The notes under the pieces were generated by a model, which saw only the letters and a program-made list of their open reading frames with translations, was not told the DNA's origin and searched no databases. The position numbers and the translations under genes were made by a program. 28,044 bases of DNA from UBA3006 sp031401235 (lineage in GTDB: Bacteria > Actinomycetota > Acidimicrobiia > Acidimicrobiales > Ilumatobacteraceae): NCBI GenBank assembly GCA_031401235.1, contig JANNRJ010000019.1, positions 1-28,044 on the forward strand. Reading direction: 5' to 3'. Positions 1-8,106 of the stretch are shown one piece after another. Every line of letters starts with the position of its first letter. Positions within the stretch are counted from its first letter, which is position 1.

Positions 1-116
1 CAAACAACGCCTCTAATCGTTTTCCTCTTTGGGGGTGGGTTGTTTGTGACTGGGGCGCCACGGGTTCCGCGGTCCGACCCTCTGGCTGCCTCAGAAGAGG
101 CATTAGTCATGTTGGA
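1..116. other. Non-coding left edge, weak inverted repeats
   Basis: No convincing gene is seen here. An 8-bp inverted repeat (CAAACAAC at 1-8, GTTGTTTG at 39-46) encloses a 30-bp loop. A compact hairpin, TGCCTC/GAGGCA with an AGAA loop, lies at 87-102, 15 bases beyond the stop of the lipoprotein gene on the minus strand. It could aid termination, but no T-run follows on that strand, so an intrinsic terminator is not supported. Confidence 0.3.
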
Positions 117-1256
117 TCAACCGGCTGGAATTTCGCCAATCACACCTTCGACGAGAAACTGCTGGCCGAGCAGATCACCGAGTGGTGCAACGACGCCTGC
201 GGCAATTTGTTCCGTTCCGGTGTTGTCCTTGATCGGACCAGTAAACACGGAAAATGAACCATCAATAATTGATGCCTGCGCAGCAGCGATGAGTGCCTGA
301 GTATCCGCACTTACCGATGATCCAAAGACGCCGAGTCGGACTGTGCCGTCAGCCAGGCTGCCGTAAAACTGATCGACGAGACATGTACCCGCTATCAGTG
401 ATTCTGCCGCCTTGATGTAATACGGACCCCATTCCCACACCGGAGCAGTTAACCACGTGTCGGGGAAATCGCCAGCCTTCGTGTCTGAATCGTTGCCAGT
501 CCACTTGGCACCAGCTTCCTTTGCCGCTTCTCCAGTTGCAGTCGAGTCTTGATACATGCCGAGGACATCGACACCTGCATCAAGAAGCGATTGAGCCGCT
601 TCCTTTTCTTTGGCTGGATCAAACCATGTGGACGTCCACGTCACTTGCACGGTCGCATCTGGATTCACACTTCGCGCACCAAGCGTGTAGGCATTTATGT
701 TGCGCACAACTTCTGGAATTGGGAATGCGGCCACATAGCCAATTTTTCCGGTTGGGGATGCCGCACCAGCAGCGATACCGCTTAGGTACGAAGCATCTGA
801 GTTCGCCCCAAAGTATGTGCCCATGTTTGTCGAAGTTTTGTAGCCAGAGTTGTGCTCAAAGCAAACATCCGGATACTTGGCAGCTGTCTCCAGCATTGGG
901 TCCATGTAACCGAACGATGTTCCGAAAATGAGGTTGTAGCCATCACGGGCCAATTTGTCATAGGTGGCAGTCGCTTCGGCACCCTCTGGAATATTTTCCA
1001 GACGTGTCACGGTGATGCCAAGGGCGGCCTCGAGTTCGGCAATTCCCTGATCGTGTTGATATGTCCAACCTGCATCGCCAGGAACACCGATGTACACAAC
1101 GGCCACTTTTAGTTCCACTGCCGGTGCCACTGTGTCGGGCGCAGCAGTATCGGTTGGCGCATCTGTCGTCGCGGTGTTATCACTTCCGCCACAGGCCGCC
1201 AGTCCAAGGATCGCCGCTACTGCAAGGGCAAATCCCTTTACATGTTTGTTTCTCAT
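117..1256 (-). CDS. BMP-family ABC transporter substrate-binding lipoprotein (orphan)
   Basis: The 379-residue protein starts with a lipoprotein signal: basic MRNKHVK, a hydrophobic stretch, and lipobox LAAC with the lipidated Cys at 22. A Thr/Ala/Asp/Pro-rich linker follows to about residue 47. The mature part matches the basic membrane protein (BMP/PnrA/Med) family of periplasmic-binding-like proteins, with a GDAGWTYQHDQG segment near the start of the fold and the family's GARSVNP-like and WTGNDSD-like segments later. Known members bind purine nucleosides or related ligands for ABC import; the ligand here cannot be read from the sequence. The ATG at 1256 is preceded by a GGGGGAGA ribosome-binding site. 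No permease or ATPase is adjacent. A full BMP importer lies about 4.5 kb away, so this could be an alternative binding subunit for it. The family call is firm, the ligand unknown. Confidence 0.9.
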   Translation of the reverse strand: MRNKHVKGFALAVAAILGLAACGGSDNTATTDAPTDTAAPDTVAPAVELKVAVVYIGVPGDAGWTYQHDQGIAELEAALGITVTRLENIPEGAEATATYDKLARDGYNLIFGTSFGYMDPMLETAAKYPDVCFEHNSGYKTSTNMGTYFGANSDASYLSGIAAGAASPTGKIGYVAAFPIPEVVRNINAYTLGARSVNPDATVQVTWTSTWFDPAKEKEAAQSLLDAGVDVLGMYQDSTATGEAAKEAGAKWTGNDSDTKAGDFPDTWLTAPVWEWGPYYIKAAESLIAGTCLVDQFYGSLADGTVRLGVFGSSVSADTQALIAAAQASIIDGSFSVFTGPIKDNTGTEQIAAGVVAPLGDLLGQQFLVEGVIGEIPAG

Positions 1257-1412
1257 GTACCTATTCTCCCCCTATGCGTGATGCATATGCTGATCTAATA
1301 CTCCGCGCCCCAATGGCGTGAGACGACAATAACACGCCGACAATGCCCCACATCCCGTTGTTGGGAACCGGTTCACCAAATTTTTGGTGCATTCTCAACT
1401 AGCCTTACAGGG
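1257..1412. promoter_or_regulatory. Divergent promoter region between lipoprotein gene and cysD
   Basis: These 156 bp separate two divergent genes, so both promoters must lie here. I cannot assign clear -35/-10 boxes. A perfect 7-bp inverted repeat, CACCAAA-TT-TTTGGTG, at 1374-1389 sits 24 bp before the GTG of cysD. An AACCGGTT palindrome overlaps its left side at 1366-1373. Position and symmetry make the repeat a candidate operator for the cys genes, but a chance AT-centred hairpin is possible. Confidence 0.4.
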
Positions 1413-2309
1413 GTGAAAACCGAACTTGGCAGTTTGGTCGACGAGTCAGTCACCATTATTCGCGAAGTTGCCGCCGAGTTTGAGCACCCCGTCTTGCTCT
1501 TTTCTGGTGGCAAAGACTCGGTCGTGATGCTCCATCTTGCCGTCAAGGCGTTTTCACCAGCACGCATTCCCTTCCCTGTCATGCATATTGATACCGGTCA
1601 CAACTTTGCCGAAGTAATTGAATTTCGCGATCGATGCGTCGCCGAGATGGAAGTGCGACTGATTGTCAGTTCAGTGCAGGCATCAATCGATGCCGGGCGG
1701 GTAGCCGACGTGAGTGGACCTCGCGCCAGTCGCAACCCACTCCAAACGGTCACTTTGTTGGATGCAATTGCCGAGCATCGATTTGACGCCGTTTTTGGTG
1801 GCGCTCGACGCGATGAAGAACGTGCTCGAGCCAAGGAGCGAGTATTCTCACACCGCGATATATATGGCCAATGGGACCCCAAAAATCAGCGTCCCGAACT
1901 TTGGGGCGTGTACAACAGCAAGCACCAACCAGGGGAACACTTTCGCATCTTTCCCCTATCAAACTGGACCGAATTGGACATTTGGCGATACATCGGCGAG
2001 TACGACATTGATCTTCCGAGCATTTACTACGCACATCGACGCCAAGTATTTCGTCGAGACAGCATGTGGATGGCGATCACGCCGTTCTTGCAACCGGAAA
2101 GCAATGAAACCGTGAGCGAACAGATGGTGCGTTTTCGCACCGTTGGCGATGCAACATGCACTGCGGCAATCGAATCCGTCGCCGTCACCGTCAGTGACAT
2201 AATCGCCGAAACATCCGTGGCCAGAATTACGGAACGTGGTGCGACACGAGCCGATGACCGAATTTCGGAAGCCGGAATGGAAGACCGTAAACGGACTGGC
2301 TACTTCTGA
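1413..2309 (+). CDS. cysD: Sulfate adenylyltransferase subunit 2 (CysD)
   Basis: The small catalytic subunit of ATP sulfurylase makes adenylyl sulfate (APS) from ATP and sulfate, driven by the CysN GTPase. The 298 residues are normal for CysD (about 300). The ATP-pyrophosphatase PP-loop SGGKDS is at residues 31-36, following the family-typical REVAAEFEHPVLLF. Further landmarks are HIDTGHNF, a GGARRDEE segment, and the C-terminal RISEAGMEDRKRTGYF. The GTG at 1413 gives the expected N-terminus; only an AGGGG stretch abutting it could act as ribosome-binding site. The TGA stop shares one base with the ATG of cysN (TGATG), so translation is probably coupled. It leads the PAPS block. Confidence 0.96.
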   Translation: MKTELGSLVDESVTIIREVAAEFEHPVLLFSGGKDSVVMLHLAVKAFSPARIPFPVMHIDTGHNFAEVIEFRDRCVAEMEVRLIVSSVQASIDAGRVADVSGPRASRNPLQTVTLLDAIAEHRFDAVFGGARRDEERARAKERVFSHRDIYGQWDPKNQRPELWGVYNSKHQPGEHFRIFPLSNWTELDIWRYIGEYDIDLPSIYYAHRRQVFRRDSMWMAITPFLQPESNETVSEQMVRFRTVGDATCTAAIESVAVTVSDIIAETSVARITERGATRADDRISEAGMEDRKRTGYF

Positions 2310-3565
2310 TGGAACGACTGCGATTTGCCACGGTTGGTTCAGTTGACGACGGTAAGTCCACACTTATTGGTCGGCTCCTGTTCGACTCTAAGAGCATTTT
2401 CGAGGATCAACTTGAGCACATTGAAGCCGTGAGCAAACGACGAGGAGACGACTACGTCGATCTCTCATTGCTTACCGATGGATTGAGGGCCGAACGCGAA
2501 CAAGGCATCACGATTGATGTTGCCTACCGCTATTTCGCCACGCCGAAACGATCCTTTATTATCGCCGACTGTCCAGGTCACATTCAATACACGCGCAACA
2601 TGATCACTGGCGCATCAAATGTGGATTTGGCAATCGTCCTGGTGGATGCCAGAACCGGAATTGTCGAACAAACTCGCCGTCATAGTCTCCTCGTGTCCTT
2701 ATTGGGAGTACCTCACTTAGTAATTTGCGTAAACAAGATGGATCTCGTCGATTACGATCCAGACATTTTCAACTCCATTCGCCAAGAGTTTGAAACATTT
2801 GCCTCCCGACTCGAACTTCAAGATGTGACGTTCCTACCGATAAGCGCACTTGCCGGTGACAACGTGGTAAGTAGATCGGTGAATATGACTTGGTTTGAGG
2901 GACCGACCTTGCTTCATCATCTCGAAAACGTGTACACGGCAAGCGACGAGAACCGTATTGATACCAGATTTCCTGTGCAATGTGTGATTCGACCACAACG
3001 AGCCGACATTCCCGACTATCGCGGATATGCCGGGACCGTCGCCGGGGGCGTGATTGGTGTTGGAGATGAGATCATGGTGATGCCCTCAGGACTGACCACT
3101 AAGGTCACCGCAATTGACTCACCGTTTGGACCACTTACGGAAGCGGGTCCTGGCCAGGCAATCACACTTCTGCTCGCCGATGATCTTTCAATTACACGTG
3201 GCGACATGATTTGTCGTCCGCATAATCGTCCTCGATCATCGCAAGATTTGGAAGCAATGATTTGTTGGATGGACGATGTCAACCCAATGCAAATCGACAA
3301 GATCTATACGATCAAGCACACCACAAATGTCGTCAGAGCAAAGATCACGTCTGTTTTGTACCGACTAGATATTTCGCATCTTCATCGCGAAACCGGAGTT
3401 ACTTCCTTTGTAATGAATGAAATTGGTCGCGTCACTGTGCACACAACATCCCCTTTGTTCTACGACGATTACCACCAAAATCGCACCACCGGGTGTTTTA
3501 TCATTATCGACGAAACTACGGGACAAACGGCGGGCGCTGGCATGCTGCTATCGCCACGGTCATAG
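2309..3565 (+). CDS. cysN: Sulfate adenylyltransferase subunit 1, GTPase (CysN)
   Basis: The EF-Tu-like GTPase subunit activates CysD in APS synthesis. The 418 residues carry the G1 motif GSVDDGKS (10-17), a switch region around LRAEREQGITID (59-70), G3 DCPGH (87-91) and G4 NKMD (142-145), then the beta-barrel domains 2 and 3. There is no C-terminal APS kinase domain, unlike the CysNC fusions of many actinobacteria; a separate cysC follows 17 bp later. The ATG overlaps the cysD stop by one base. Function is firm from the motifs and gene order. Confidence 0.96.
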   Translation: MERLRFATVGSVDDGKSTLIGRLLFDSKSIFEDQLEHIEAVSKRRGDDYVDLSLLTDGLRAEREQGITIDVAYRYFATPKRSFIIADCPGHIQYTRNMITGASNVDLAIVLVDARTGIVEQTRRHSLLVSLLGVPHLVICVNKMDLVDYDPDIFNSIRQEFETFASRLELQDVTFLPISALAGDNVVSRSVNMTWFEGPTLLHHLENVYTASDENRIDTRFPVQCVIRPQRADIPDYRGYAGTVAGGVIGVGDEIMVMPSGLTTKVTAIDSPFGPLTEAGPGQAITLLLADDLSITRGDMICRPHNRPRSSQDLEAMICWMDDVNPMQIDKIYTIKHTTNVVRAKITSVLYRLDISHLHRETGVTSFVMNEIGRVTVHTTSPLFYDDYHQNRTTGCFIIIDETTGQTAGAGMLLSPRS

Positions 3566-3582
3566 CCGCCAGAGATTCGACA

Positions 3583-4188
3583 ATGACTAATCCGATTTGG
3601 CACGAACCAACTTTGTCACGGTCCGAGCGTTGGAGCCTGCATAATCTGTTTGGAGTAACAGTCTGGTTGACGGGACTATCCGGCTCAGGCAAGTCAACAA
3701 TTGCCCACGAAACGGCACGACAAATGCATCATGCCGGATTTCTCACCTACGTACTTGACGCCGACAATGTTCGACATGGTCTAAATAACGATTTGGGATT
3801 TGGTGACGCCGATCGTGCGGAAAATATTCGACGAATGTCAGAGGTTGCGCGTTTGTGCAGCGACGCCGGGTTAGTCACATTTGTGCCAATCATTAGTCCA
3901 TTTTCGACAAGTCGCGCCCACGCTCGAAAAATTCATGCAGATGACGGCGAACTCGCATTCATCGAGGTCTACGTCGCAACACCGTTGGCAGAATGTGAGC
4001 GTCGCGATTCAAAAGGTCTATATGCCAAGGCTCGGTCCGGCCAGTTAATCGGCATGACCGGGATTGACGCCCCTTACGAAGTTCCCCAACAGCCGGAAGT
4101 AATTCTTGGGGCACATGGCGAATCGCTCGAATCGAGCACCAATACTCTCATCGAAGCCATCTCGGCACGACGTAATCTGAAAAACTAG
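3583..4188 (+). CDS. cysC: Adenylylsulfate kinase (CysC)
   Basis: APS kinase phosphorylates APS to PAPS, the sulfate donor for sulfotransferases. The chosen ATG at 3583 gives 201 residues, the usual size. The open frame extends upstream to 3493, but that would overlap cysN by 73 bp and add 30 residues with no family similarity. The P-loop GLSGSGKST is at 31-39, followed by DADNVRHGLNNDLGF and the RAENIRR segment, both hallmarks of APS kinase, and later PFSTSRAHAR. It lies between cysN and the sulfotransferase on the same strand. With no APS/PAPS reductase gene in view, PAPS made here more likely feeds sulfation than cysteine synthesis, though assimilation genes could lie elsewhere. Confidence 0.95.
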   Translation: MTNPIWHEPTLSRSERWSLHNLFGVTVWLTGLSGSGKSTIAHETARQMHHAGFLTYVLDADNVRHGLNNDLGFGDADRAENIRRMSEVARLCSDAGLVTFVPIISPFSTSRAHARKIHADDGELAFIEVYVATPLAECERRDSKGLYAKARSGQLIGMTGIDAPYEVPQQPEVILGAHGESLESSTNTLIEAISARRNLKN

Positions 4189-4197
4189 ATAGACGAC

Positions 4198-5154
4198 ATG
4201 GCAAATCCACTCCCGCAACTTCCCGATCTCATTGGTTACGCACTTGTGGCGCCAATACTCAAGGTCATGTACGTTCCGACAACCAAGGTGGCCTGCAGCA
4301 GTATCAAATTATTGCTTTCACTGTCGGAAGGTTCATACAACCGCGAAGCAACCCAAATTATTATTACACCGAACATCTCGCAAGAACAAACGATTCACAA
4401 CTATCGAGTTCACGGACTTAAGCGATTTTTTGACCTATCAAAAAATGAGCAGTGGCACATCATCACATCCCCCGAATGGATTCGCATTGCGACCTTGCGC
4501 GATCCGCTTGCGCGCGCCTATTCATCGTGGGAAAATCGTGTTTTCCTTCGCTCACCTGGCACACCTGCAGTAATCATTGAGCGTTCGCCAGATGTACTTG
4601 TCGATGGAAAGATCGATCTTGCGGCATCATTCAAGAACTTCGCTCAACAGTTTGCACAGGACAATCCGGCATTTATGGCTGACGATCACTTCAGGCCTCA
4701 ATTCAATACCTTGTACCGCGATCAAATCGACTATACCCACGTGGTCCGTGTTGACAAGTCGGGCGAAATGGATCGCTTGGCACAGATACTGAATGATCGG
4801 TCAGGAAAAAATCTGCGGCCTGAGCGTCTCAATAGTGGTCTCGGAATTACTCCACAACAGGTATACGACCGCGAAACTGCCGACCTCATAGCCAATATAT
4901 ATGCCGAGGATTTTCGCTGGTTCGACTTTGAGCCGCACAAGTTCACCCAATTGAAGGTTTCTCTCCCGCTTGATCCACTGCAAACTGCACTTCTGCGCAA
5001 TTTACGTGAAACTACCGAACGACTCACCTACATTTCTCGTTCTGCATTTGGTCGAGTTGGATTTCGCTATGGCCTCTCCCAATTACGCAAGTCACTGTGG
5101 ATTCGAATCACCAATCCAAAAGCCAAAGGCGATACTCGACTCCTCCAGTGGTAG
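4198..5154 (+). CDS. PAPS-dependent sulfotransferase family protein
   Basis: This is a putative sulfotransferase of the Sulfotransfer_2 type (carbohydrate/HNK1-like), 318 residues. The 5'-phosphosulfate-binding loop appears as VPTTKVACSSIK (26-37), like the PKVACTSIK signature. The 3'-phosphate-binding element appears as LRDPLARAYSSW (100-111). The rest is divergent, with a CysC-distal C-terminus rich in Arg/Leu helices. The gene starts 9 bp after cysC, so PAPS producer and likely consumer are encoded together. The acceptor (surface polysaccharide, glycolipid or small molecule) cannot be inferred. No signal peptide is seen, so it should act in the cytoplasm or at the membrane's inner face. 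Confidence 0.8.
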   Translation: MANPLPQLPDLIGYALVAPILKVMYVPTTKVACSSIKLLLSLSEGSYNREATQIIITPNISQEQTIHNYRVHGLKRFFDLSKNEQWHIITSPEWIRIATLRDPLARAYSSWENRVFLRSPGTPAVIIERSPDVLVDGKIDLAASFKNFAQQFAQDNPAFMADDHFRPQFNTLYRDQIDYTHVVRVDKSGEMDRLAQILNDRSGKNLRPERLNSGLGITPQQVYDRETADLIANIYAEDFRWFDFEPHKFTQLKVSLPLDPLQTALLRNLRETTERLTYISRSAFGRVGFRYGLSQLRKSLWIRITNPKAKGDTRLLQW

Positions 5155-5165
5155 TTTCCTGTGGC

Positions 5166-5708
5166 ATGTCGACGAATCACAACCCGGCCCGAATCGGGGT
5201 CGTTACAGTTTCAGACCGTGCCTCAGCCGGAACGTACGAAGATCGTGGCGGACCCGCGATTACTTCGTATCTGACGCAACACTTGATAAGTCCTTGGGTA
5301 TCAGTAGCCCGGCTGGTAGCCGATGAACTAGACATCGTTTCTGGCACGCTTACCGATCTTGCCGACAAAGAAGGTTGCTGTCTCATCGTGACTACGGGCG
5401 GCACCGGACCAGCACCACGGGATATCACTCCGGAAGCGACGGAGAAAGTATGCGACAAGATGATGCCGGGTTTTGGTGAACTAATGCGCTTGACGTCACT
5501 CAAGGTAGTACCTACCGCAATTCTGTCCCGTCAAACGGCCGGTACTCGTGGCTCTTCTCTAATCATTAACTTGCCAGGTAAACCGTCTTCGATTGCCGAA
5601 TGCCTTGACGCCGTACTCCCCGCGATTCCCTACTGCGTAGATCTCATCGGTGGACCGAGACTGGAACTAGGTGGCGGATTGGTCGGTTTCCGTCCCAAAG
5701 GGGCATGA
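5166..5708 (+). CDS. mogA: Molybdopterin adenylyltransferase (MogA/MoaB family)
   Basis: This enzyme adenylates molybdopterin before molybdate insertion in cofactor synthesis. The ATG at 5166 gives 180 residues starting just before the first beta-strand (RIGVVTVSDRAS, 9-20), typical of the family. An upstream start at 5097 would overlap the sulfotransferase gene by 58 bp and add a non-homologous tail. Hallmarks are TTGGTGPAPRDITPEAT (76-92), GFGELMR (102-108), and INLPGKPSSI near 134-143. It is the last gene of the plus-strand block and ends 2 bp from the convergent permease gene. No molybdoenzyme lies in the window. MogA and MoaB are hard to tell apart by sequence alone. Confidence 0.9.
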   Translation: MSTNHNPARIGVVTVSDRASAGTYEDRGGPAITSYLTQHLISPWVSVARLVADELDIVSGTLTDLADKEGCCLIVTTGGTGPAPRDITPEATEKVCDKMMPGFGELMRLTSLKVVPTAILSRQTAGTRGSSLIINLPGKPSSIAECLDAVLPAIPYCVDLIGGPRLELGGGLVGFRPKGA

Positions 5709-5710
5709 AA

Positions 5711-6949
5711 TTATTGCGCGTCGTATGGCTGACCCTCAGCTTTAGGGGGTCGGCTACGAGCGACAAATCCGGCCACTACAACAAGCGTCACCAAGTACGG
5801 TGACATCAACAAGAATTCGGACGGTATTCCCGTATTGAGGTTCGACAATTTAAGTTGAATGGCCTCGGAAAAGCCAAACACCAGTGCCGCGCTCAACGCC
5901 CCAACTGGATGCCAACGGCCAAAAATTACCGCCGCCAAGGCGATGAATCCCCTACCGCCGGTAATGTTCTGATCAAATCGTCCGACCGTACCCACCGGCC
6001 ACCATGCCCCACCAAAACCGGCAACGGCTCCGGCGATTAGCACGTTGCGATAACGAAGTTTGATTACATCCACGCCCAGTGTGCCTGCTGCTTTTGGATA
6101 CTCTCCGATTGCTCGAGTACGCAAACCCCACCGAGTTCGAAATAATGCCCACGTGGTCACTGCCACGACTGCAAATGACACGTACACAAACAATGTTTGG
6201 GTGAAAAAAATAATGCCTATCACTGGAATATCTGAAAGTAACGGAATCTCATACGGTCTAAATGGTCTAACCGAGTTGTATTGCGGATAAGGAGTCAAGA
6301 CCCGCGACGTGAGAAAACTAGTTAGACCTAGTGCAAAGAAATTAATCGCAAATCCAACGATGACTTGATCAACGCGGTATTTGATGGAAAACACGGCAAG
6401 TATTCCTGATAGAGCAACGCCCATCAGTATTGCTGCAGCGATTCCTGGCCATGCTCCGAGAATCGAACCGACCACACTTCCAGCGAATGCTGATCCTAAC
6501 AATTGACCTTCGATGGCAATGTTTATAATTCCGCTTCGTTCGCAAAGAATCCCGGCGATCGCCCCCAAGGTGATTGGCACACTTCGTGCCACAGTGTCTT
6601 GCAGCATTCCGGTCAAACTGAAAGAACCCCCAGAAGCGGCCCACGTCAAAAATCCGACAACGAAGCTCATCGTGGCAATCGTGAGCACGACATTCGTCCA
6701 TCGCCCTAACCCTCGCAATAACTGGGCCGCACCCAGCGCAACAAGAACGATTGCCAAGGCGGTCGCAAACGGTCGAGCAGGAATCACGAAAATGAAATCG
6801 CTCTTCAACTTAAAACCTGCATCGCCGGGCCGGTTAGTAAATATCACCGCCGACACCAATCCGAGTACTACATATGCGAAACCAACATTTCTGGCGCGCT
6901 TTCGCTGTTCGGCTGACAATTCAACAACTAGTCCTTCTGGTGTATTCAT
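5711..6949 (-). CDS. BMP-type ABC transporter permease, second subunit
   Basis: A membrane permease of the branched-chain/ribose/nucleoside (BPD_transp_2) family, like NupQ/YufQ, about 412 residues. There are about nine or ten hydrophobic segments, and a conserved loop LCERSGIINIAIEGQLL that is diagnostic for this permease group. The ATG at 6949 overlaps the preceding gene's stop as ATGA and has AGAGG nine bases upstream; an in-frame ATG at 6958 would place that site against the start codon, so I prefer 6949. It forms the translocation channel with the next gene, driven by the double ATPase. It is the last gene of the transporter operon and converges on mogA with no obvious terminator. Confidence 0.92.
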   Translation of the reverse strand: MNTPEGLVVELSAEQRKRARNVGFAYVVLGLVSAVIFTNRPGDAGFKLKSDFIFVIPARPFATALAIVLVALGAAQLLRGLGRWTNVVLTIATMSFVVGFLTWAASGGSFSLTGMLQDTVARSVPITLGAIAGILCERSGIINIAIEGQLLGSAFAGSVVGSILGAWPGIAAAILMGVALSGILAVFSIKYRVDQVIVGFAINFFALGLTSFLTSRVLTPYPQYNSVRPFRPYEIPLLSDIPVIGIIFFTQTLFVYVSFAVVAVTTWALFRTRWGLRTRAIGEYPKAAGTLGVDVIKLRYRNVLIAGAVAGFGGAWWPVGTVGRFDQNITGGRGFIALAAVIFGRWHPVGALSAALVFGFSEAIQLKLSNLNTGIPSEFLLMSPYLVTLVVVAGFVARSRPPKAEGQPYDAQ

Positions 6950-8106
6950 CCGCCCCATCCTCTAAAGGTTTGCCCTTCGGCGGTTTGAGCCGATTTCACT
7001 CGCCAAATTGACTTGACCAGAAGCGGCGCAGCAATGAACATGACAATGAGCGCCCGAAGTACAACAATCAAGTCAATGGGCACATCTGTGTTGGCTTGCA
7101 TTTGCCGACCACCGGCCTGCAAGGCACCGAATAGCACGGCAGCAAATGCGGTACCAATCGGCGTCGAACGTCCGAGCAAGGCAATTGCTATCGCGTCAAA
7201 TCCAATGTTTCCAGCGAAGTTTTGCGAAGCGTAACCGTAGGTGCCGAGCACCTCACTGGCGCCGGCCATCCCAGCGAATGCTCCGGCAATCATCATCGCC
7301 GAAACCATCAGTCGCTTGGTATGCATCCCGGCGTATTGGGCGGCATCGCTATTCAGACCAAACGCTCGAAACTCAAATCCGATTGTGCTGCGTTGCAACA
7401 ACCACCAAAACACGATCACGGCGAGAATCGCCACGAGAAAGCCGGTGTGGGCGAGCAAGTCGTTGCGTCCGTTCAAGAAACCAAACATTCGTGGCAATTT
7501 CCCTGCTGGACTGACCACTTTGGAAATCGGATCGGTTCGCCCTTCCCGCTGAAATATCGCCGTTTTGAGAAGCCACAGAACGAGAAATGCCGCCATGTTA
7601 TTAAGCATGATCGTGGTAATAACTTCATGGGCTCCGGTTCGAGCTTTGAGAATTCCCGGAATTGCCCCATAAAGGGCACCGCCTAAAGCCCCAGCCAGAA
7701 TTGCCAGTGGCACTTGGATGATTCCAGGACCATTCATCGAGAATCCCACCCATAAGGAAAACATTCCACCGGCCAACATCTGTCCGGTTGCCCCGATGTT
7801 GAACAAACCCGCCTTAAATGCGACAGCCACAGAAATACCGCAAAGCAAAAGAGGTGTTGTGCTACTAATCGTGTTCGACACTGCGCGAAGCGAACCAAAC
7901 GAACCAATAAACAGGGCTGAATAGGCGTCGAACACGGTGCCAAATGCCGTTCCAAAGTCGCCGTTGCGCAGGGAAGTGATATCGGAAAGCACGATGATTA
8001 CTGCTCCAACAATCATTGCTGACAGAACTGCCAGCAGCGTGAGGCGAATTGAATTTGTTCGTGCCAAACGCTCCATCATTCGCTTGGCGTAATTTTGGCT
8101 GGTCAC
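6946..8106 (-). CDS. BMP-type ABC transporter permease, first subunit
   Basis: An integral membrane permease of the BPD_transp_2 family resembling NupP/YufP (386 residues). The N-terminus is basic and cytoplasmic (to about residue 22). Many hydrophobic helices follow, with the loop GLFNIGATGQMLAGG, the counterpart of the nucleoside-permease signature. A PGILKARTGAHEVITTIMLN segment resembles the cytoplasmic coupling region that contacts the ATPase. The GTG start at 8106 overlaps the ATPase stop as GTGA, and the stop overlaps the next gene as ATGA, so the three proteins are probably translated in a coupled way. The substrate is probably nucleosides by family, not provable here. Confidence 0.92.
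   Translation of the reverse strand: MTSQNYAKRMMERLARTNSIRLTLLAVLSAMIVGAVIIVLSDITSLRNGDFGTAFGTVFDAYSALFIGSFGSLRAVSNTISSTTPLLLCGISVAVAFKAGLFNIGATGQMLAGGMFSLWVGFSMNGPGIIQVPLAILAGALGGALYGAIPGILKARTGAHEVITTIMLNNMAAFLVLWLLKTAIFQREGRTDPISKVVSPAGKLPRMFGFLNGRNDLLAHTGFLVAILAVIVFWWLLQRSTIGFEFRAFGLNSDAAQYAGMHTKRLMVSAMMIAGAFAGMAGASEVLGTYGYASQNFAGNIGFDAIAIALLGRSTPIGTAFAAVLFGALQAGGRQMQANTDVPIDLIVVLRALIVMFIAAPLLVKSIWRVKSAQTAEGQTFRGWGG

Noticed and set aside
521..931. Open frame of about 136 codons on the plus strand opposite the BMP lipoprotein gene
   Set aside because: It lies wholly antisense to a well-supported gene, has no recognisable domain and is rich in Cys/His/Gln in a way typical of shadow frames.
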